Assembly: GCF_014297465.1 (NCBI RefSeq)
Contig: NZ_JACORT010000013.1
Span: 62,001 to 126,000, forward strand
Reading direction: 5' to 3'
Source of the DNA: Ramlibacter cellulosilyticus
GTDB taxonomy: Bacteria > Pseudomonadota > Gammaproteobacteria > Burkholderiales > Burkholderiaceae_C
DNA: 64,000 bases
A program made the translations under genes and the position numbers. This document shows positions 35,265-45,200 of the stretch, piece after piece. The number at the start of each line of letters is the position of its first letter. Positions within the stretch are counted from its first letter, which is position 1. The notes under the pieces were generated by a model. The model searched no databases. It had not been told where the DNA came from and was given only the letters and a program-made list of their open reading frames with translations.

Positions 35265-36941
35265 ATGAATTCTGAAGTGGATTGGGCCGCGCAGGCCCGC
35301 CAGTTCCAGGACAGCATCGGCAAGCAGTGGACGCAGGCTGTCCAGAGCATCCAGCAGGGTGCTGCCGGGCTCCCCGCCCTCAATTTCCAGCACGACAAGC
35401 TGCTCGAACTGCAGCAAGCGTACCTCCGCGAAGCCGCCGAACTGTGGAACCAGGGCCTCGGCGGCAAGCCGAACGGCGACAAGCGCTTCGCCAACGACGC
35501 GTGGTCGCGCAATCCCGTCGCCTCCTTCTCCGCTGCCGTCTACCTGCTCAACGCGCGCACGCTGCTCGGCCTCGCCGAAGCCGCCGACGCGGACGACAAG
35601 ACGAAGACGCGCCTGCGCTTCGCCGTGGAGCAGTGGCTCGCGGCCTCCGCGCCGAGCAACTTCCTGGCGCTGAATGCGGAAGCGCAGCAGAAGGCGATCG
35701 AGACGCGCGGCGAGAGCATCGCGCGCGGCGTGCAGAACCTGCTGGCCGACCTGCAGCAGGGCCACGTCTCGATGACCGACGAGAGCGCCTTCGAAGTCGG
35801 CGTGAACGTCGCCACCACCGAGGGCGCGGTCGTGTTCGAGAACGAGCTGTTCCAGCTGATCGAATACAAGCCGCTCACGAAGCAGGTCTACGAGCGCCCC
35901 TTCCTGGTCGTGCCGCCCTGCATCAACAAGTTCTACATCCTCGACCTGCAGCCCGAGAACTCGGTGGTGCGGTACCTGTCGGAGCAGGGGCACCGCACCT
36001 TCCTCGTGAGCTGGCGCAATCCCGACGCGTCGATGGAAGACAAGACCTGGGACGACTACATCGGCGACGGCGCCATCACGGCCATCGAGACGGTGCAGGA
36101 CATCACGGGGGCGAAGACGATCAACGCGCTGGGCTTCTGCGTCGGCGGCACGATCCTCGGCACCGCGCTCGCGGTGCTGGCCGCGCGCAAGCGCAAGCCG
36201 GTGCAGTCGGCGACCTTCCTCACGACCTTCCTCGACTTCTCGGACACCGGCGTGCTCGACGTCTTCGTCGACGAGCCCTTCGTGCAGTTCCGCGAAGCGA
36301 CGATGGGCAGCAAGGGCCTGCTCAAGGGCCAGGAGCTCGCCTCCACCTTCAGCTTCCTGCGCCCGAACGACCTCGTCTGGAACTACGTCGTCGGCAACTA
36401 CCTGAAGGGCGAGACCCCGCCGCCCTTCGACCTGCTGTACTGGAACAGCGACTCCACCAACCTGCCGGGCCCCATGTACGCCTGGTACCTGCGCAACACC
36501 TACCTCGAGAACAACCTGGTGCAGCCGGGCAAGGTGACGGTCTGCGGCGAGAAGCTGGACTTCTCCAGGGTGGACCTGCCGGTCTACCTCTACGGCTCGC
36601 GCGAGGACCACATCGTGCCGGTCGCCGGCGCGTATGCGTCGGTGAAGCACCTGCCGGGCAAGAAGCGCTTCGTGATGGGCGCCTCCGGCCACATCGCCGG
36701 CGTGATCAACCCGCCTTCGAAGAACAAGCGCTCCTACTGGACCAACGACAAGCTGCCCGAGACCTTCGATGCATGGGTGGCCGGCGCCAAGGAGCATCCC
36801 GGCAGCTGGTGGCCCGACTGGGCGAGCTGGCTGAAGCCGCACGGCGGCAAGCAGATCCCCGCGCCCAAGGCGTACGGCAAGGCGAAGAAGTACAAGGCCA
36901 TCGAGCCCGCGCCCGGCCGCTACGTCAAGGCCAAAGCCTAG
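35265..36941 (+). CDS. phaC: Class I poly(3-hydroxyalkanoate) synthase
   Basis: 558 residues from ATG 35265 (TAGGAGA upstream). The N-terminal domain (MNSEVDWAAQARQFQDSI) precedes the alpha/beta-hydrolase catalytic domain: lipase-like box GFCVGGT with nucleophile Cys292, the Asp in YGSREDHIVP, and the His in GASGHIAGVINPP. A C-terminal Lys-rich tail follows. It polymerises (R)-3-hydroxybutyryl-CoA on granule surfaces. With phaA and phaB it forms the complete PHB pathway. Confidence 0.97.
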   Translation: MNSEVDWAAQARQFQDSIGKQWTQAVQSIQQGAAGLPALNFQHDKLLELQQAYLREAAELWNQGLGGKPNGDKRFANDAWSRNPVASFSAAVYLLNARTLLGLAEAADADDKTKTRLRFAVEQWLAASAPSNFLALNAEAQQKAIETRGESIARGVQNLLADLQQGHVSMTDESAFEVGVNVATTEGAVVFENELFQLIEYKPLTKQVYERPFLVVPPCINKFYILDLQPENSVVRYLSEQGHRTFLVSWRNPDASMEDKTWDDYIGDGAITAIETVQDITGAKTINALGFCVGGTILGTALAVLAARKRKPVQSATFLTTFLDFSDTGVLDVFVDEPFVQFREATMGSKGLLKGQELASTFSFLRPNDLVWNYVVGNYLKGETPPPFDLLYWNSDSTNLPGPMYAWYLRNTYLENNLVQPGKVTVCGEKLDFSRVDLPVYLYGSREDHIVPVAGAYASVKHLPGKKRFVMGASGHIAGVINPPSKNKRSYWTNDKLPETFDAWVAGAKEHPGSWWPDWASWLKPHGGKQIPAPKAYGKAKKYKAIEPAPGRYVKAKA

Positions 36942-36983
36942 CCCTGATCCCTCGTCCCTAGCCCCCAGCACCTGGAGTTCCCC

Positions 36984-38165
36984 ATGGAAGACATCGTCAT
37001 CGTTTCCGCCGTGCGCACCGCCGTCGGCAAGTTCGGCGGCTCGCTCGCCAAGATTCCCGCGACCGAGCTCGGCGCGATCGTGATCAAGGAAGCGCTCGCG
37101 CGCGCCAAGGTCGATCCCGCGCAGGTGGGCGAAGTGATCATGGGCCAGGTGCTCGCCGCCGGCGCGGGCCAGAACCCCGCGCGCCAGGCCTCGCTGAAGG
37201 CCGGCCTGCCGAAGGAAGTGCCGGCGCTGACGATCAACGCGGTGTGCGGCTCCGGCCTGAAGGCCGTGATGCTGGCCGCGCAGGCCGTCGCCTGGGGCGA
37301 CAGCGACATCGTGGTGGCCGGCGGCCAGGAGAACATGAGCGCGGCGCCGCACGTGCTGATGGGCTCGCGCGACGGCCAGCGCATGGGCGACTGGAAGATG
37401 CAGGACACGATGATCGTCGACGGCCTCTGGGACGTCTACAACCAGTACCACATGGGCATCACCGCCGAGAACGTCGCCAAGGAACACAACATCGACCGCG
37501 CGGCGCAGGACGCGCTGGCGCTGGGCAGCCAGCAGAAGGCGGCGGCCGCGCGCGAAGCCGGCAAGTTCAAGGACGAGATCGTCCCGGTCTCCATCCCGCA
37601 GAAGAAGGGCGACCCGCTCTCCTTCGACAGCGACGAGTACATCAACACCAAGACCAGCGCCGAAGCGCTGGCCGGCCTGCGCCCCGCCTTCGACAAGGCG
37701 GGGTCGGTGACGGCGGGCAATGCCTCGGGCCTGAACGACGGCGCTGCCGCCGTGGTGGTGATGAGCGCGAAGAAGGCGAAGGAACTCGGCCTGAAGCCGC
37801 TGGCCACGATCAAGGCCTTCGGCACCAGCGGCCTCGACCCGAAGACCATGGGCATGGGCCCCGTGCCGGCCACGAAGAAGGCGCTGCAGCGCGCCGGCTG
37901 GAAGACCTCGGACGTGGACCTGTTCGAGCTGAACGAGGCCTTCGCGGCGCAGGCCTGCGCGGTGAACAAGGCGCTGGACATCGATCCCGCCAGGGTCAAC
38001 GTCAACGGCGGTGCCATCGCCATCGGCCACCCGATCGGCGCGTCCGGTGCGCGCATCCTCGTCACGCTGCTGCACGAGATGCAGCGCCGCGACGCGAAGA
38101 AGGGCGTGGCCGCCCTGTGCATCGGTGGCGGCATGGGAGTTTCCCTCGCCGTCGAACGCGCCTGA
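36984..38165 (+). CDS. phaA: Acetyl-CoA acetyltransferase (beta-ketothiolase)
   Basis: 393 residues, the standard biosynthetic thiolase length. The active-site Cys88 is in INAVCGSGLKAV, the His in NGGAIAIGHPIGASGAR, and the second Cys in CIGGGMGVSL. It condenses two acetyl-CoA to acetoacetyl-CoA, the first PHB step. It lies 42 nt after phaC and 45 nt before phaB. Confidence 0.97.
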   Translation: MEDIVIVSAVRTAVGKFGGSLAKIPATELGAIVIKEALARAKVDPAQVGEVIMGQVLAAGAGQNPARQASLKAGLPKEVPALTINAVCGSGLKAVMLAAQAVAWGDSDIVVAGGQENMSAAPHVLMGSRDGQRMGDWKMQDTMIVDGLWDVYNQYHMGITAENVAKEHNIDRAAQDALALGSQQKAAAAREAGKFKDEIVPVSIPQKKGDPLSFDSDEYINTKTSAEALAGLRPAFDKAGSVTAGNASGLNDGAAAVVVMSAKKAKELGLKPLATIKAFGTSGLDPKTMGMGPVPATKKALQRAGWKTSDVDLFELNEAFAAQACAVNKALDIDPARVNVNGGAIAIGHPIGASGARILVTLLHEMQRRDAKKGVAALCIGGGMGVSLAVERA

Positions 38166-38210
38166 GCGCGCAGAATGAATCTTCAAGTGAACCGAGACAA
38201 GGGGAAGAAC

Positions 38211-38948
38211 ATGGCCCAGAAAGTTGCATACGTGACCGGCGGCATGGGCGGCATCGGCACCGCCATCTGCCAGCGCCTCCACAAGGAAGGCTTCAAGGTG
38301 ATCGCCGGCTGCGGCCCGACGCGCGACTTCAACAAGTGGCTCGACGAGCAGAAGGCGCAGGGCTATACCTTCTACGCTTCCGTCGGCAATGTCGGCGACT
38401 GGGACTCGACCGTGCAGGCCTTCAGCAAGGCCAAGGCCGAGCACGGCAGCATCGACGTGCTGGTGAACAACGCGGGCATCACGCGGGACCGCATGTTCCT
38501 GAAGATGACGCGCGAGGACTGGGACGCGGTGATCGAGACCAACCTGAACTCCATGTTCAACGTGACCAAGCAGGTCGTGGGCGACATGGTCGAGAAGGGC
38601 TGGGGCCGCATCGTCAACATCAGCTCGGTCAACGGCGAGAAGGGCCAGGCCGGCCAGACCAACTACTCCGCGGCGAAGGCCGGCATGCACGGCTTCTCGA
38701 TGGCGCTGGCGCAGGAGCTCGCCACCAAGGGCGTGACGGTCAACACGGTGAGCCCGGGCTACATCGGCACGGACATGGTCAAGTCGATCCGCCAGGACGT
38801 GCTGGACAAGATCGTGGGCACCATCCCGGTCAAGCGCCTGGGCGAGCCGAGCGAGATCGCCTCGATCATCGCGTGGCTGGCCGGCGAGGAGAGCGGCTAC
38901 ACCACCGGCGCCGACTTCTCGGTGAACGGCGGCCTGCACATGGGCTGA
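38211..38948 (+). CDS. phaB: Acetoacetyl-CoA reductase
   Basis: 245-residue short-chain dehydrogenase. NADPH motif YVTGGMGGIGTA, NNAGITRD, and the catalytic Ser-Tyr-Lys in NISSVNGEKGQ and TNYSAAKAG. It reduces acetoacetyl-CoA to (R)-3-hydroxybutyryl-CoA. ATG 38211 with AAGGGGA upstream is chosen over ATG 38175, matching the family length of about 246. Confidence 0.97.
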   Translation: MAQKVAYVTGGMGGIGTAICQRLHKEGFKVIAGCGPTRDFNKWLDEQKAQGYTFYASVGNVGDWDSTVQAFSKAKAEHGSIDVLVNNAGITRDRMFLKMTREDWDAVIETNLNSMFNVTKQVVGDMVEKGWGRIVNISSVNGEKGQAGQTNYSAAKAGMHGFSMALAQELATKGVTVNTVSPGYIGTDMVKSIRQDVLDKIVGTIPVKRLGEPSEIASIIAWLAGEESGYTTGADFSVNGGLHMG

Positions 38949-38954
38949 TCGACC

Positions 38955-39007
38955 GATGGCGGCCCGCCGCCATCGCGGAACGCAAAGGCTCCTCCGGGAG
39001 CCTTTTT
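38955..39007 (+). terminator. Double hairpin terminator after phaB
   Basis: A 9-bp hairpin GATGGCGGC (38955-38963) / GCCGCCATC (38966-38974) is followed by a classical intrinsic terminator with GGCTCC (38987-38992), loop TCCG, GGAGCC (38997-39002) and five T (39003-39007), preceded by AAA. Confidence 0.85.
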
Positions 39008-39099
39008 CTTTCAACGCACTGCTGCTCACCCTCGCGGCGCCACGGCCGAGCAGGCAACGTGAACGCTCGCACGTTTTCGCGACTTATCCCCTTCGGTGC

Positions 39100-39128
39100 T
39101 TGCGGCCACCTCTGGCCCAGCGTTAAAT
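39100..39128 (+). promoter_or_regulatory. Putative sigma-70 promoter of the giant gene
   Basis: TTGCGG (39100-39105), 17-nt spacer, TTAAAT (39123-39128). Transcription near 39135 would give a leader of about 125 nt. Confidence 0.45.
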
Positions 39129-39168
39129 TGCCGCCATTCCTGTGAACGCAGTAACAAGAAGATCACCC

Positions 39169-39239
39169 CTAACAGGGAGTCGGCTCACCTCCGAGCGTTA
39201 GGCAGACCCAACGGCGTGCACCGCGGTGCCGGTGCACGC
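39169..39239 (+). promoter_or_regulatory. Structured 5' leader before the giant gene
   Basis: Outer stem CCTAAC (39169-39174) / GTTAGG closes an inner TCGG/CCGA hairpin. It is followed by a perfect 10-bp hairpin GCGTGCACCG (39214-39223) / CGGTGCACGC (39230-39239) that ends seven bases before the GAGGAGG ribosome-binding site. It could be a regulator site or an RNA element. I do not recognise a known riboswitch consensus. The rest of the 38949-39259 gap holds nothing else I can identify. Confidence 0.4.
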
Positions 39240-39259
39240 AGTGCGCGAGGAGGCCGCCC

Positions 39260-42200
39260 ATGCGGAACTCTGCCAAGGCGCTGGCCGGACTGCTGGCCAC
39301 CCAAGCCGCCCGCCAGCGGCAATCCCGTCACACGCCGAGCCGGCTGCTGCTCGCACTGGTGCACCGGTGCTCCTTCCTCCTGTTCCGCTGGCTCGGCGAG
39401 CGCTGGGCCGCGTTCCGCCGCTGGCGCGCGGCGCGCCGCACCGAGGCGGCGACGCACATGCAGTTCGAGGCCCTCGAGCCGCGCCTGCTGCTGTCCGGCG
39501 ACCTCGTGCCTGCCGCTTCGGAAGCCGCGGCCGCGGCTGCCGCGGCCGCGCAGGTCCAGCGGCAGCCCGACCCCGATCCGCTCACGCTCGTGCTGTCGGC
39601 GGACGTCGCGGTGCCCGCGGTGCAGGTCGTGGGCGGGGGCAGGGCGGAACTCACCGCGCAAGGCGGCGGCTTCGCGCTGCGGATCTTCGGCACCAACGCC
39701 AACAGCGCCGTCACGCTGCAGCCCACGACGCCCGGCGGGCGCGTCCTCCTCACGGGCATCACGGCGGATGCGGCGGTGGGCGACGCGTCGCTGGGCAGCG
39801 CCGACCTGCGCGGCACCGCCAACTTCGCCGGCGGCGTGCGCACCCTCACGCTCGGCGACGTGCGCGATGCGACGGTGCAGGTCGCGGGCAGCGGCGACGT
39901 CACGCTGACCGCGCGCGCCATGGTGAACAGCTCGGTGCAAGCGCCCGGTGCGGCGGCCACCATCCGTGCGGACAGCATGACGGTCGATGCAGGCCACGCG
40001 GCCACCTTGCGGGTCGCCGCCCTGAGCCGGCTGGACGTGGCCGGCAACATGGGCGTCGACGTCGACATCCTCGGCACGCCGCGCCTGCGCGACGCGCTGG
40101 GCGACGTGCAGGTGGGCGGGGCGCTCACCGGCGGGCTCTGGTCCGTCGAAGGGCGCGGGCGTGCGCTGTCCGCGCAGAGCACCGCGGCCGCCTGGCGCTT
40201 CAACGCGAGCGGCACGCTGCTCGAATTCACCACCGCGCGCGATGCGTCCGGCAGCCTGGCCGCGTCCAGCCTGCAGGCGCTCACCGTCGGCGGGTCCATG
40301 CGCAACATGACCGTCTACATCGGCGCCGACCTCGGCGCCGATGCCGCGATCGGCGGCACCGGCGGCAATGCCGACACCTTCGCCGCCGGACGGCTCGCGC
40401 ACCTGCGCGTCGCCGGCCAGATGATCGACAGCCGCATCTACGTCAGCATCGACCCGGTCGACGGCGTCTACGGCAACGGCAACGACCGCGACCTCGGCAC
40501 GGTGGTGCAGCGCGTGCAGGAGGTGGTCGTCACCGGCAACGTGAACCCGCAGTCGCAGCTGGTCGCCCCCGGCTTCCCCACCAGCGTGCTCTTCGCCGGG
40601 CAGAACAGGCAGCCCGACGACGTGCCGGGGCTGTTCAACTCGAAGAAGGACAAGCATGCGCCCGTGCTCACGGCCGCCCTGAAGGACGACACGGGCGCGT
40701 CGGCGCAGGATGGCCTCACGCGCGACGCGTCCATCCTGCTGAACGTGACCGACCACGGGCCGGTGACGATCCAGGCCCGCACGGGCTCGCAGGCCTTCCA
40801 GACGATCGTGCCGGCGGTGCAGGCCGGCGGCGGGTTCCTGGTCACCCCGCAGATGCTCGCCTCGCTGGCCGGCGGCACGCTCGCCGAGGGCGCGCACCGC
40901 TTCGAGTTCCGCGCGCGCGATGCCGCCGGCAACCTCAGCCCGATCGTGCCGGTGCAGTTCACGCTGGACACCCGCGCGCCCGTGCTCACGAGCATCGCGC
41001 TCGACCCGGCGGGCCACCCCGTATCGGACCTCACCACCACCGCCGATGTCGTGCGGCTGGTCGGCATCACCGAAGCCGGCCTCGCGGTCACGCTGCGCCG
41101 CACGCTGAACGGCACCATCGTCGGCGCCACGACGTCGGCCAACGACGGCAGCTTCAGCCTCGACGGGGTCGCCGTGCCGCAGATGGGCAGCAACGGCTTC
41201 ACGCTGGTGCTCACGGACCGCGCCGGCAACCGGCTCGACCGCGACTTCGCCATCACCCGCGTGCCCGCGGACCAGGTCGCTCCGACCCTGAGTGCCGCCC
41301 TGCAGGAAGACACCGGCACCTCCGCGACCGACCACCTCACGCGCAATCCGGCGATCGCGGGCACGGCCAGCGACAACGTGGCGGTCACGCGGCTGGAAGC
41401 CGCGCTCGACCCGGGTGCGACGCCCACCTTCACCGACGTCAGCTCCGCGCTGCAGACGGATGGCAGCTTCGTGCTCTCCGCGGCGCAGCTCGCGACCCTG
41501 GCGGGCGGCACGCTCACCGACGGCGCGCACGTTCTGCGCGTGCGGGCCGCCGATGCCGGCGGCAACGCCACGAGCACGGACGTGAGCTTCACGCTCGACC
41601 GCGCCGCGCCCGCGACCGCCAGCTTCGACCTGGCGCCGGCTTCCGACAGCGGGACGGCGGGCGACCACGTCACCACGGCAGCGCAGGTGACGCTGCGCGG
41701 CACGACCGAGGCTGCCGCGCGGGTCACGCTCATGCAGGGATCCACCGCGCTCGGAACGGCCACCGCCGCCACGGATGGCAGCTTCAGCTTCACCGGGGTG
41801 GCGCTCGCCGCCGGTGCCAACGCCTTCAGCGTGGTCACGGCCGACGCGGCCGGCAACAGCGCGAGCCAGGCCTTCACGTTCACGCGCGACGTCACGCCGC
41901 CGGCGCTGTCCGCCGCGCTGCAGGACGACACGGGCAGCTCCGCCAGCGACGGCGTGACGCGCGATCCGACGGTCGCCGGCAGTGCCACCGACGGCGTGGC
42001 GGTCGCCCGCCTGGAGGCCGTGCTCGATCCGGGCTCCGCCCCCGTCTTCACCGACGTGACGGGCAGCCGGCAGTCCGACGGCAGCTTCGTGCTGTCCGCC
42101 GCGCAGCTCGCGACGCTCGCGGGCGGCACGCTTGCCGACGGCACCCACACGCTGCGCCTGCGGGCGACGGACAGCGCGGGCAAAGAAACCCTGCGCGAGC

Positions 42201-45200
42201 TCGCGTTCACGCTCGATCGCGCGGGGCCGGTCGACATCGGCCTGGACCTCGGCGATGGATTCGACACCGGCACGATCGGCGACCACGTGACGAACGCCGC
42301 GACGGTCACGCTGGTCGGCAATTCCGAGCCCGGCGCGACGATCACGCTGAAGCAGGGCGCGGCCACGCTGGGCAGCACCACCGTGGCGGGCACGGGCCTC
42401 TTCAGCTTCGCCGGCGTGGCGCTGGCCGCAGGCGAGAACACCTTCGACGTCGTCGCGGCCGATGCGGCAGGGAACGCGCTCACGCGCAGCTTCACGATCA
42501 CGCGCGACACCACGGCACCGACGATCGCCGCCGCACTGCAGGACGACACCGGTGCTTCCGCTTCCGACGGGCTCACGCGCAATCCGGCCATCGCCGGCAC
42601 GGCGGGCGACGACCTCGCCGTCGCCCGCCTGGAGGCGGTGCTCGACCCGGGCGCGACGCCCGCGTTCAGCGACGTCGCGCTGCAGCCGGACGGCAGCTTC
42701 ACGCTGTCCGCTGCGCAGCTCGCCACGCTCGCGGGCGGCACGCTCACCGATGGCGCCCACACGCTGCGCCTGCGCGCCACGGACGTCGCCGGCAACGCCA
42801 CGATCCGCGACCTCCTCTTCACGCTCGACCGCGCCGCGCCCGCGTCGATCACGCTGGACCTGGCAGGCACGTCGGACAGCGGCACCGTGGGCGACCGCAT
42901 CACCAGTGCCGCCAGCGTCACGCTGGTCGGCACCACCGAGGCCGGCGCGCAGGTCGCCCTGATGCAGGGCAGCACCACGATCGCCAGCACCACGGCCGCG
43001 GGCGACGGCAGCTTCAGCTTCGCCGACGTGGCGCTCGCCACCGGCACCAACAGCTTCAGCGCGGTGGCGACCGACGCCGCCGGCAACGCGTCCACGCGCA
43101 GCTTCAACTTCACGCGGGACAGCAGCACGCCCGCGCTGGCCGCCGCCCTGCAGGACGACACCGGCGCCTCCGGCAGCGATGCGCTCACCAACGACCCGGC
43201 GATCGCCGGCCAGGTGAGCGACGTGCTCGGCGTCGTGCGCCTGGAAGCCACCCTCGACCCGGGCGGCGCGCCGGTCTTCACCGACATCACGACGCACCTG
43301 CAGCCCGACGGCAGCTTCGCGCTCTCTGCCGCGGAAGTCGCCGCGCTCGGCGGCGGCCCGCTCGCCGACGGCGCGCACACCGTACGCGTGCGGGCCAGCG
43401 ACGCGGCCGGCAATAGCAACACGCGTGACGTCACGTTCACGCTGGACCGCACCGCGCCCGCCAGCGTGGGCGTGGACCTGGCCGCCGCCTCGGACAGCGG
43501 CACGCCGGGCGACCAGGTCACCAATGCGGCCGTCGTGCGCCTCGAAGGCAGCACCGAAGCCGGCGCGCAGGTCGCCCTGGTGCAGGGCGCGACGCCCCTC
43601 GCCACGACCACCGCGGCCGGCGACGGCAGCTTTGCCTTCGACGGCGTCGCGCTGGCCGAAGGCGCCAACGGATTCACCGTCTCCGCGACCGACCCGGCGG
43701 GCAACGTGCGCAGCGACGCTTTCACCTTCACGCGCGACAGCACGGCCCCGGCCGTGTCTGCGGCCCTGCAGGACGACAGCGGCGTGCTCGCGACGGACGG
43801 CCTCACGAACGATCCGGCGATCGCCGGCAACGCCAGCGACAACGTCGCGGTGGCGCGCCTCGAGGCGGCTTTCGATCCGGGTGCGGTACCCGTCTTCGCC
43901 GACGTCGCGCTGGCGGCGGACGGCAGCTTCACGCTCACTGCCGGCCAGCTCGCCACGCTCGCGGGCGGGACGCTCGTGGACGGCGCCCACGTGCTGCGCC
44001 TGCGCGCCACCGACACGGCCGGCAACAGCAGCACCTTCGATCTCGCCTTCACGCTGGACCGGCAGGCCGCCGAGGTGGAGAACCTGGCCCTCGACGCTGC
44101 GTCCGATACGGGCACCGCGGGCGACGGGCTCACCCATGCCGACAACGTGACGCTCGTCGGGAGCACCGAGGCGAACGTGGCGGTCTCCCTGCTGCAGGGC
44201 ACGACGGTGCTCGCCAGCACGGCGGCCGCGGCCGACGGCAGCTTCAGCTTCGACGGCGTGCCGCTCGCCGCCGGGGCGAACACCTTCACGGTGCGCACGG
44301 TCGATGCCGCGGGCAATGCCGGCACCCGTGACTTCACCTTCACCCGCGACAGCACGCCGCCTGCGCTCGCGGCCGCACTGCAGGACGACACCGGCACGCC
44401 GGGCGACGCGATCACGCGCGACCCCACGGTCGCCGGCACCAGCAGCGACAGCGCCGGCATCGCCCGGCTGCAGGCGAGCCTCGACCCGGCCGGTGCGCCC
44501 GCGTTCGAGGACATCGCCTTCGCCGCGGACGGCAGCTTCACGCTCGACGCCGCGCAGCTCGCGACCTTGGCCGGCGGCACGCTGGCGGACGGCGACCACG
44601 TGCTGCACCTGCGCGCCACGGATGGGGCCGGCAACGTCGCCACGACGACGGTGTCCTTCACCCTGGACCGCACGCCGCCCGTGATGCCCAACTTCATGCT
44701 GGACGAGCCCTTCGACAGCGGGACGCCCGGCGACAACCTCACCAGCGCCGCCGAGGTCACGCTCGACGGCAACGGCGCCGATCCCGGCATCCTCATCGCG
44801 CTGATGAAGGGCACGGACGTCCTGGCCACCACCACGGTCGCCGCCGACGGCAGCTTCAGCTTTGCCGGCGTGGCGCTCGACCCGAGTGCGAACGCCTTCA
44901 GCGCCGTGGGCACGGACGTCGCGGGCAACACCACCACGCGCACGCTCACCGTCACCCGCGACAACGCCGGCCCGGTGCTGGCGGCGGCGCTGCAGTCCGA
45001 CACGGGCGCCTCCGGCACCGACCGGCTCACGCGCGACCCGTCCATCGCCGGCACGGCCACCGACAACGTGGCCATGGCGCGGCTGGAGATCGCGCTGGAT
45101 CCGGGTCCGGCCCCCGTCTTCACCGACATCACGGGCAGCCTGCAACCGGATGGCAGCTTCGTCGTCACCGCCGCGCAGCTCGATGCCCTGGCCGGCGGCA

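Noticed and set aside
35178..39029. Minus-strand open frame continuing from the small membrane-protein gene across phaC, phaA and phaB
   Set aside because: Antisense shadow; only the last 88 codons after ATG 35177 look like a real protein.
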